Below the pieces are notes generated by a model, which searched no databases, had not been told where the DNA came from, and saw only the letters and a program-made list of their open reading frames with translations. From Ruminococcaceae bacterium BL-6 (GTDB lineage Bacteria > Bacillota > Clostridia > Oscillospirales > Acutalibacteraceae), in assembly GCA_902810075.1 (NCBI GenBank), contig LR778135.1, forward strand, positions 248,001 through 312,000: 64,000 nt of DNA, read 5' to 3'. The position numbers and the translations under genes were made by a program. Of this stretch, positions 44,401 through 49,923 are shown piece after piece. How positions within the stretch are numbered: the stretch's first letter is position 1; each line of letters begins with the position of its first letter.

Positions 44401-44774
44401 ATGGCCTCCAGCCGGTGCGCCAGGGCCTCCGCGTCTTCCAGGCTGGGGAGGAGGATCAGGTTGTGGATTTTCCGGACCTTCCCGTTCTTTTTGTAGATGG
44501 AGCTGATCTCCCCGGAAACGAGAAAGCGCGGCCTGCGGGAATCGTATGCGGCGCCTTCCCGCATCCGGAATTCATCCCGGAGCCGATAAAGCCCTTCTTC
44601 CGCGGGAACCAGCTTTTCTTTCAGCTCTTCACGCCAGGCCGGATGGGTAAAGTCGCCCGTCCCGATCACGTCGAGCCCTTTCCGGCGCGCCCACAGCTCC
44701 AGAAATTCGGGGACGCACTCTTTGCTCGTCGCCCGGCTGTATTTGGAATGGATATGGAAATCGGCAAGAAACAT
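41493..44774 (-). CDS. EndoQ (PHP-type endonuclease) fused to a UvrD/PcrA-type helicase
   Basis: 1,093 residues from MFLADFHIHSKYSRATSKEC. Residues 1 to about 400 are an endonuclease Q/PHP domain: metal motif FHIHSKYS, GTGDFTHP, PAHIWTPHFSLFG, SNSDAHSP, plus a Cys4 zinc site (CKVC and CPVCGG). A linker at about 400-475 leads to a superfamily 1 helicase: AGPGTGKTKT (Walker A, about 490), VDEFQDVSPVQ, GDPDQSIYGFRG, LTLNYRS-like LALNYRSTPE, and MTLHAAKGLEFPVVF with VGMTRAREEL. EndoQ nicks 5' of deaminated bases and abasic sites, so this is probably a one-protein repair machine that nicks and unwinds. The frame is open to 44879, but family similarity begins at 44774. An extended -10 from a promoter-hairpin repeat lies about 30 bp upstream. 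Confidence 0.88.
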   Translation of the reverse strand: MFLADFHIHSKYSRATSKECVPEFLELWARRKGLDVIGTGDFTHPAWREELKEKLVPAEEGLYRLRDEFRMREGAAYDSRRPRFLVSGEISSIYKKNGKVRKIHNLILLPSLEDAEALAHRLEAIGNLHSDGRPILGLDSRDLLEITLDVCRDAVFIPAHIWTPHFSLFGAYSGFDTIEECFGDLTGCIHALETGLSSDPPMNWRLSALDRFTLVSNSDAHSPKNLAREANLFDTGLSYSEISRALQNKGAKEFGRTVEFFPEEGKYHYDGHRNCKVCLKPEDTEAVSGVCPVCGGRITVGVLHRVESLADRGEGFVPPSAKHFERLIPLREVIAASIGVSNASKKAGSRYEDLLRAFGPELFLLREAPLGDIRQKAGPLVAEGIRRLRAGEVEVLPGYDGVYGKVKILDQEEIGRLSGQIYFFQEEKRKAPALPKAVKERAVKRMAPGTSDGEVQSASAEKAPDMLSGLNPEQREAVLARDPAVAVIAGPGTGKTKTLVSRAAHLIQECGVNPSQITAVTFTNRAADEMRGRLTAYFGDRRTVRAMTIGTFHSICLQILKNGTAEPTVIDEQDALSIIGDLLKELHLKASPRDVLRGISLIKSGARTREEADVPPEVCGRYRERLARYGVLDYDDILLNALTLLQDGKLERRKEKKLRNSFTYLLVDEFQDVSPVQYRLIREWGRDSAGIFVIGDPDQSIYGFRGSDSRCFERFFTDFPGARSIRLALNYRSTPEILGCARSVLPEQGCVEPPLKAQKESGVMVRLLEANGDLPEGIFVAKEINRMIGGIDMLQAHASSSAEGKNPGSGNARSFSDIAVLYRTNRQAELLEQCLLKEGIPYLVAGRDKFLSDREVRRATAFFHLLLHPADLVSLRLCLKEWGAGDRLRNILEDYAGSDQTVESLFRIAEGFPADEKKPREFARLLRKYEPLVRKEKPQKLVESWIEDNGLQDVKSMELFSNVAVLHEKMPAFLQNLLIGREGDVVRSGGKRYSPNAVSLMTLHAAKGLEFPVVFVSGVNDGTIPLKNRNGGCDPGEERRLLYVGMTRAREELILLTSSARSPFLSGLPAELFSAGTAFERKKAPEFEQISFF

Positions 44775-44805
44775 GAAACACACCCGCATTTCTGATAAAT
44801 TCAGA

Positions 44806-44944
44806 CCTATTATAACATGATGGAAGGCAAGGCAGCCATTTTTGCGCGGAAAAATTCCCAACTCCGCAAAGCTCATCATGGTTCAATGTTCTCTCAGGCG
44901 TCGGAAGCTTTGCTTCCGCTAACGCCGTGAGGTTATTATAACAT
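44806..44944 (-). repeat. Promoter-hairpin repeat upstream of the EndoQ-UvrD gene
   Basis: Minus strand: TGTTATAATAACCTCA, hairpin GGCGT-tag-CGGAAGC-aaa-GCTTCCG-ACGCC, TGAGAGAACATTGA, ACCATGAT ... ATCATGTT enclosing GCGGA/TCCGC, then extended -10 TGT-TATAAT (44809-44814). It is a full-length copy. Confidence 0.78.
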
Positions 44945-45033
44945 AAAATTCCGAGATGCTCTCTTCTCTGCAGAATTTTATCAGAAGCGGCATGGAATCT
45001 TCATAAAGATCATTTACTTTTTCATTTCAGAAG

Positions 45034-45265
45034 AAGATTCTTCTAATCACCACATTGCCCCTCAGGCCGGGGCAGGCCCATACTTTCTTGCAAGAAGAAA
45101 GTAAGCAAAGACTTGCCAAAGGCTCTGCCTTTGGGAACCGTACATCCCGGCGGTTAGGTGTAACGCGCCTTTGAATCGGACAACGACGCACTCGCTGAAG
45201 GGCGCGGCGCGCCGTTGTCCGGCGGCGCGATCTTGAACTAAGAGCATTTGCTGTTCGGTAGCTTG
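45034..45265 (-). repeat. Long hairpin-rich intergenic repeat, copy A
   Basis: About 230 bp closely matching 45792-46024. It contains ACTTTCTT/AAGAAAGT, CCAAAGGC/GCCTTTGG and CGGACAACG/CGTTGTCCG stems. A 61-residue open frame in it (45062-45247) is shared with copy B and is best regarded as spurious, because hairpins explain the sequence. Confidence 0.75.
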
Positions 45266-45399
45266 CTGAAATTAACCGATCAGATTGCGCGAGAATAGCA
45301 AGGTGCTGTTATAAGTCGACGCTGTCTCTTGAACTCTTAAATTTTATGTTTGCCATCTTAAACTGAAGGCCAGACTGCACAAAATTTCCGAAAGCGCCA

Positions 45400-45615
45400 C
45401 TGCAAGGCGGCGCGGTCTGTGCGCCGGCTTGTCTTTGGCGCGATTCACTCGGCTTCCTGTGTGGGCTGCCCCAGTTTCCAAAGGCGGAGCCTTTGTGTCG
45501 TTGAGAAGGGGGCCAGGGGGAGAGAATCGAAACTCTCCCCCGGAAGGCCTTTGCCTACTTTCGTCCTTCCACGAAAGTAGGTGCCCGCCCCGGCACGAGG
45601 GGCGAAGTAAAAATT
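45400..45615 (+). repeat. Related hairpin-rich sequence between the two long repeats
   Basis: It contains CCAAAGGC/GCCTTTG (about 45477-45496) and CTACTTTCGT/ACGAAAGTAG, then GCCCGCCCCGGCACGAGGGG. These resemble the stems of copies A and B in inverted order. Similarity is diverged and judged by eye. The rest of 44945-46184 has no gene. Confidence 0.5.
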
Positions 45616-45791
45616 TGATGAATCAAAATGAAAATCGATCTCAATTGAAAATAAAACAAAAGCTCATTCTTGAAATTTGCAGAAATTCACAGAACCCATA
45701 CCTGTTTTTCGTACCTTAATTCCTTTATTCTCATTTTTGATATCATCATAAGTATTTTGATACGAAAGATATTTTCTTTTCCGTTTTGAAG

Positions 45792-46024
45792 AAAAATCTT
45801 CTAATACCCACATTGCCCCTCGGGCCGGGGCAGGCCCATACTTTCTTGCAAGAAGAAAGTATGCAAAGACTTGCCAAAGGCTCTGCCTTTGGGAACCGCG
45901 CCGCCCGGCGGTTAGGTGTAACGCGCCTTTGAATCGGACAACGACGCACTCGCTGAAGGACGCGGCGCGCCGTTGTCCGGCGGCGCGGTCTGAAGCTGAG
46001 AGCATTTGCTTTTTGGAAGCTTTG
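45792..46024 (-). repeat. Long hairpin-rich intergenic repeat, copy B
   Basis: Direct repeat of copy A, same orientation, starting AATCTTCTAATACCCACATT and running through the same three stems to AGAGCATTTGCT. A 113-residue open frame overlapping it (45664-46005) shares the copy-A peptide and is unlikely to be a gene. Confidence 0.75.
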
Positions 46025-46184
46025 TTTAAAACTGAAAACCGAATCTGACTTTTTTCTTTTATAAAAGAAAAATTTTTTTCAAATCGTCCCGTGACATAAG
46101 GGGCTGGAATGGGACGTCAGAGATCGGCTTCTTTAAAAGGGTGGAAAAAAGCGCCGGATCGATCAATCCGGCGCCGAGAGGAAT

Positions 46185-46451
46185 TTACATTCCGTGGTGG
46201 ACTCTGTCGCGCAGCTCCGCACGTTTCGCGTTGTTCCAGCGGTCGGTGGTTCCCACCAGATAGCCGGTGATGCGGCGGATGCGCTCGAATGGCACGGGCT
46301 GAAGCTGGTACGCGAGGTCGACGTAATCGCCGTCCACCTTGATCTGGAGCGATTTCAGCTCGCGGTCGGGGTTCTCGCTTTTCAGATGCCCGAGATACGC
46401 GTCGATTTCCTTCTGTTCCAGTTTTCCACCCGTCACGGTAATTTCTGTCAT
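46185..46451 (-). CDS. Small protein resembling the C-terminal segment of anaerobic ribonucleotide reductase-family proteins
   Basis: 88 residues starting MTEITVTGGKLEQKEIDAYL behind a perfect AAGGAGG. The C-terminal part RIRRITGYLVGTTDRWNNAK and RAELRDRVHHG matches short Clostridia proteins labelled anaerobic ribonucleoside-triphosphate reductase. It has no glycyl-radical motif and cannot be the reductase itself. It has its own strong promoter. Function uncertain. Confidence 0.65.
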   Translation of the reverse strand: MTEITVTGGKLEQKEIDAYLGHLKSENPDRELKSLQIKVDGDYVDLAYQLQPVPFERIRRITGYLVGTTDRWNNAKRAELRDRVHHGM

Positions 46452-46477
46452 GGCGTTTTCCTCCTTATGTTGCTTTT

Positions 46478-46506
46478 AAAATACACCATGTTGTGGTGAA
46501 TGTCAA
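46478..46506 (-). promoter_or_regulatory. Promoter with internal palindrome for the 88-residue protein gene
   Basis: Minus strand: TTGACA (46501-46506), 17-bp spacer, TATTTT (46478-46483). The spacer is mostly a palindrome, CACCA-N5-TGGTG (46485-46499), positioned to act as an operator. Confidence 0.6.
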
Positions 46507-46635
46507 GCAAAGACACAAAATAATGTAAAAATTTAACCCGTTGCGGAGACTTGGCAATCCGGCGGGCATGTGGTACAATAAAGCCGTGTTTCATCAAAAG
46601 GGGGCACGGGCGGAAATATGGAAAGGAAGATCAAA

Positions 46636-47643
46636 ATGGATCGGGTCACACTTGGGAAGACGGGAATCACCGTCAATAAAAACGGATTCGGCGCGCTTCC
46701 CATCCAGAGGATCGGGAAGGATCAGGCGGTTGCCCTGCTGAGAAAGGCGTTCCAAAACGGGATCCGCTTTTTCGACACCGCCCGTTTTTATACGGACAGC
46801 GAGGAGAAAATCGGCTGCGCGCTCGCGGATGTGCGGGACCAGGTGTTCCTTTCCTCCAAAACGGCGGCGGAGACGCCGGAAGAATTTTTCAGCCAGCTTC
46901 ACACTTCGCTCCGCGGGCTGAAAACCGATCATCTCGACCTGTATCAATTCCACAATCCGGCGTTCTGTCCCAAGCCGGGCGACGGCAGCGGCTTGTATGA
47001 GGCGATGCAGAGCGCGAAGGCACAGGGCCTGATCCGCCATATCGGCATCACGAACCACCGGCTTCCGGTCGCCGAGGAGGCGGTGCGCTCGGGTCTGTAT
47101 GAAACGTTGCAGTTCCCGTTCAGCTATCTCGCCGCGCAGAAGGATGAGGAGCTTGTCCGGCTCTGCCGCAGGGAAAACGTCGGATTCATCGCGATGAAGG
47201 CGCTTGCCGGCGGGCTGATCACCAATTCGGCGGCAGCCTACGCCTATCTGGCGCAGTTCGACAATGTGCTGCCCATCTGGGGGGTTCAGCGGGAAAAGGA
47301 GCTGGACGAGTTCCTCTCCTATATCGGCCATCCGCCGGTGATGGACGAAACGCTTTCCGCGGTGATCGAGAAGGACCGCAAAGAGCTGGCGGGCGATTTC
47401 TGCCGGGGCTGCGGCTACTGCCTGCCGTGCCCGGCCGGGATCGAGATCCCGACGGCCGCCAGAATGTCCCTGATGATCCGCCGTGCGCCGGTGAAAAATT
47501 ATGTTAACGCAGAGTGGAAGGAAAAAATGGAGCGCATCGAGTCGTGCATCCACTGCAACCACTGTAAAGAGCACTGCCCTTACGGGCTCGACACCCCGAA
47601 GCTTCTCCGGGAAAATCTGGAGGATTACCGCCATTTTATCTGA
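46636..47643 (+). CDS. Aldo/keto reductase with C-terminal 4Fe-4S ferredoxin domain
   Basis: 335 residues. The AKR barrel (GFGALPIQRI, FFDTARFYTDSEEKIG with catalytic Asp/Tyr, LDLYQFHN, GFIAMKALAGG) is followed by cysteine motifs FCRGCGYCLPCPAGIEI and CIHCNHCKEHCPYGLDTP. The start at 46636 has AAGGAAG; an ATG at 46618 is also open. The enzyme probably couples carbonyl reduction to ferredoxin or NAD(P)H. Substrate unknown. Confidence 0.9.
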   Translation: MDRVTLGKTGITVNKNGFGALPIQRIGKDQAVALLRKAFQNGIRFFDTARFYTDSEEKIGCALADVRDQVFLSSKTAAETPEEFFSQLHTSLRGLKTDHLDLYQFHNPAFCPKPGDGSGLYEAMQSAKAQGLIRHIGITNHRLPVAEEAVRSGLYETLQFPFSYLAAQKDEELVRLCRRENVGFIAMKALAGGLITNSAAAYAYLAQFDNVLPIWGVQREKELDEFLSYIGHPPVMDETLSAVIEKDRKELAGDFCRGCGYCLPCPAGIEIPTAARMSLMIRRAPVKNYVNAEWKEKMERIESCIHCNHCKEHCPYGLDTPKLLRENLEDYRHFI

Positions 47644-47752
47644 CTGGGGCCAAAAAATCCTCCGCCCCGGTCGGAACGGAAGATTTCTACGGCTGTAAAG
47701 GGAAGCCCCAGCGGGGCTTACATTTCATCCTGTAAAAAGGGGAAAATTATTT

Positions 47753-48517
47753 CTACAGGATAAGGTCGTAGATGATTTTGCCCAGCAGAAGCAGGACGGA
47801 AACGACCAGCATCGGCTTGATCACCTTTGCGCTGTAGCGCAGCGCGAGCCCGGCGCCGAGCCAGTTTCCGGCGATTCCGGCGGCGGCGGCCGGCAGGCCG
47901 ATGGAATAGATGATTTTTCCGTGGACGGCGAACGTGATGAAGGCCGCCAGATTCGAGCAGAAATTGATCAGCTTCGCGTTTCCGGAAGAGGTGACGGCGT
48001 CGAAGCCGATGATTCCGGTAAAGCAGAAGATCAGGAAGGTGCCGGTGCCCGGCCCGAAAAATCCGTCGTAAACGCCGATCCCGAATCCGCACAGCATGGC
48101 GAGCACGATAATCGTGAGGTCGGATTTCAGCTTGAACTGTCCCGGCTGCGGATCTTTTTTGAACAGGATCAGGACCGTGATGACGGGAACGACGGCGATC
48201 AGAACGTAGCTCAGGTATTTCTCGTCGACAAAAAGGTTCAGGCGCGCGCCGAGGAAAGAGCCGATCAGGGACATCACCGAAGCCGCAATCGCGCTTTTCA
48301 GATGGATTTTCCCTTTCTTCAGGTACCGCAGGCCCGCCACCAGGGTACCGAGGGTGGAGGAGCATTTGTTCGTGCCGGTGGCAAGGTGCGGGGGCAGGCC
48401 GATCGCAAGGTATGCGGGCAGGGTGATCAGCCCGCCGCCCCCCGCGATGGCGTCGATGAGGCCGCCCAGGAAAGTGCAGGCGCACACGAACAGAATGCTC
48501 AGAAGCTGGTGATCCAT
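47753..48517 (-). CDS. TSUP (TauE/SafE)-family membrane permease
   Basis: 254 residues with about eight hydrophobic segments. Family repeats FLGGLIDAIAGGGGLITLPA and LCGFGIGVYDGFFGPGTGTF are clear. TSUP proteins move sulfonates, sulfite, thiosulfate or other organic anions. It is a single gene with no neighbour to indicate a substrate. Confidence 0.88.
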   Translation of the reverse strand: MDHQLLSILFVCACTFLGGLIDAIAGGGGLITLPAYLAIGLPPHLATGTNKCSSTLGTLVAGLRYLKKGKIHLKSAIAASVMSLIGSFLGARLNLFVDEKYLSYVLIAVVPVITVLILFKKDPQPGQFKLKSDLTIIVLAMLCGFGIGVYDGFFGPGTGTFLIFCFTGIIGFDAVTSSGNAKLINFCSNLAAFITFAVHGKIIYSIGLPAAAAGIAGNWLGAGLALRYSAKVIKPMLVVSVLLLLGKIIYDLIL

Positions 48518-48776
48518 GGAAAAAACGTCTCCCTCTCTTCAATTTTCGGCCGGATCCGGAATCGCAAAGGGATTTCAGGCTGCCGGATCAGAAGCGCCAA
48601 AAGTACTTCCATTATAGGCGAGTGAAAGAAAGGGTTCAATAGACATTCGGAAATATTTGGGCGGATATTTGGAAATCCGGGGGAAAATGTCGGAAAAATC
48701 CCTTTTTTCCGTCGAAACGGGAACGGAGTTCCCCCAAAGACGAAATTCCATCCCGATTTTCCATCTTTTCGCGCAA

Positions 48777-48805
48777 TTGACTTCTTTGCCGGGTTATACT
48801 ATAAT
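48777..48805 (+). promoter_or_regulatory. Sigma-A promoter of the L,D-transpeptidase gene
   Basis: TTGACT (48777-48782), 17-bp spacer, TATAAT (48800-48805). It lies about 75 bp before the start codon. Confidence 0.75.
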
Positions 48806-48880
48806 AATAAAATAAAATGGTGGATTCTGCCGTACGCAAAGATTTTCCCGGCGGAACTCCGGAAAGGAAGGGCGGGTTTT

Positions 48881-49516
48881 ATGCATATCATAAGAACGGG
48901 AAGGACACCGCGGCAAAAGCGGCGTTTTCGCAAGGGGCTGAGCGCTTTTCTGATTGTTGCGGGAGCGGCTCTTTTCTGCGTGCTCTTTTCTTTTTACACC
49001 GGTTCCGGGACAACCCTCCCCACCGGTACGGACTCCCGCGCTTCGGCACAGCCGGAATCCTCGCTTTCTTCCGCCGTTTCGTCCCAGGCCGTATCCTCCG
49101 AGGAAAGCAGCGCGCCGCAGGTCGGCCTTTCCGAGGCGAGCAGTCCGCTTTGGATTCAGGTGACGCTGGCGGATCAGAACGTCACGGTTTTTGATTCGGA
49201 AAACCGCGTTGTGGAAAGCTTTGTTTGCTCTTCGGGCGAAGAGGGCAGCGAAACCCCGAAAGGGACTTATCGGATTCAGGAAAGAGGGGAGTCCTTTTTC
49301 AGCAAGACCTATCAGGAGGGCGCGTATTACTGGACGCAGTTCCAGGGTGATTTTCTGTTCCACAGCATCCCCTTCGACAAAAACAAGGAGATCAAGACAC
49401 AGGAGGCGGGCAAGCTCGGAACAAAAGCATCCCACGGCTGTATCCGCCTTTCGATCGAAAACGCAAAATGGATTTACGACCATATCCCGCGGGGGACAAA
49501 GGTTGTAATCGAATAA
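48881..49516 (+). CDS. L,D-transpeptidase (YkuD domain), membrane-anchored
   Basis: 211 residues. A basic N-terminus and one membrane helix (about 18-40) are followed by a Ser-rich linker (about 45-85), then the YkuD domain (WIQVTLADQNVTVFD, ETPKGTYRIQERGE, DFLFHSIPFDK, KASHGCIRLS with catalytic Cys near 187). It makes 3-3 cross-links in, or attaches molecules to, peptidoglycan outside the cell. GAAAGGAAG precedes the ATG. Confidence 0.92.
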   Translation: MHIIRTGRTPRQKRRFRKGLSAFLIVAGAALFCVLFSFYTGSGTTLPTGTDSRASAQPESSLSSAVSSQAVSSEESSAPQVGLSEASSPLWIQVTLADQNVTVFDSENRVVESFVCSSGEEGSETPKGTYRIQERGESFFSKTYQEGAYYWTQFQGDFLFHSIPFDKNKEIKTQEAGKLGTKASHGCIRLSIENAKWIYDHIPRGTKVVIE

Positions 49517-49531
49517 ATCAGAAAACTTCAA

Positions 49532-49557
49532 GCCGCCGGAGATCCGGCGGCTTTTTT
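49532..49557 (+). terminator. Terminator after the L,D-transpeptidase gene
   Basis: GCCGCCGGA pairs with TCCGGCGGC and is followed by TTTTTT. Confidence 0.9.
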
Positions 49558-49623
49558 CGGCTTTGCTGAAGGGATTTTTACAGAAAAGGAAAGTGACAGA
49601 TTTGTAAAATGGCATGAAAGTGA

Positions 49624-49651
49624 TTGACATTTGCGGTTGGGCTGATATAAT
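49624..49651 (+). promoter_or_regulatory. Consensus promoter of the mgtA leader
   Basis: Perfect TTGACA (49624-49629) and TATAAT (49646-49651) with 16 bp between them. It predicts a start near 49658 and a leader of about 265 nt before mgtA. Confidence 0.85.
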
Positions 49652-49682
49652 GATCCTAGCCAATCAAGAAGGAAGTGAGACA

Positions 49683-49793
49683 ATGGATGGCAATCCTCGA
49701 AGTCGTTTAAACGGCTTCAACCCCCAGTGCAGAAACATAGACCGATTAGCCGGCGCTTTTCGCGGACTGCTGTCCATTGTGCATTTATGCTGA
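49683..49793 (+). CDS. Putative 36-residue leader peptide upstream of mgtA
   Basis: ATG with GGAAG 7 bp upstream encodes a 36-residue peptide beginning MDGNPRSRLNGFNPQ and ending LLSIVHLC before TGA. It is too short for normal annotation but has a better ribosome binding site than many genes here. The start region ACAATGGA (49680-49687) is exactly complementary to TCCATTGT (49773-49780) near the peptide's end, so the RNA can close on itself and hide the start codon. A terminator follows 27 nt later and then mgtA. This is the layout of an attenuation leader; a structured RNA without translation is the alternative. Confidence 0.6.
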   Translation: MDGNPRSRLNGFNPQCRNIDRLAGAFRGLLSIVHLC

Positions 49794-49819
49794 TGGGCTG
49801 AATTTTCCGTGCGTAAAAT

Positions 49820-49843
49820 CCCGCCTTTCGGGGCGGCTTTTTT
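49820..49843 (+). terminator. Leader terminator between the peptide and mgtA
   Basis: CCGCC (49821-49825) pairs with GGCGG (49832-49836) around TTTCGG, followed by six T residues. It is inside the mgtA transcript leader, so readthrough must be controlled. Confidence 0.65.
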
Positions 49844-49879
49844 GCTGCCTTTTTATGTCTTCATTGGGGAATCCTAGGT

Positions 49880-49900
49880 CTTGATTTTTCAAACAAGGCC
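49880..49900 (+). repeat. Recurrent dyad motif near mgtA, chemoreceptor and CNNM-type gene
   Basis: CTTGATTTTTCAAACAAGG plus CC, 21 bases in all, is identical to the minus-strand sequence at 19648-19668, 54 bp before the chemoreceptor start. Here it lies 23 bp before mgtA. A variant is at 63686-63707. The partial dyad CTTG...CAAG suggests a binding site or a mobile-element end. Confidence 0.5.
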
Positions 49901-49923
49901 TAATTAAGAAGGGAATGATTCCA

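Noticed and set aside
45062..45247. Hypothetical gene shared by the two long intergenic repeats
   Set aside because: Explained by hairpin-rich repeat DNA; no start signal; the same peptide recurs only because the DNA recurs.
49683..49860. M-box or yybP-ykoY riboswitch before mgtA
   Set aside because: The conserved cores of those riboswitches, as I know them, are not visible; the leader-peptide layout fits better.
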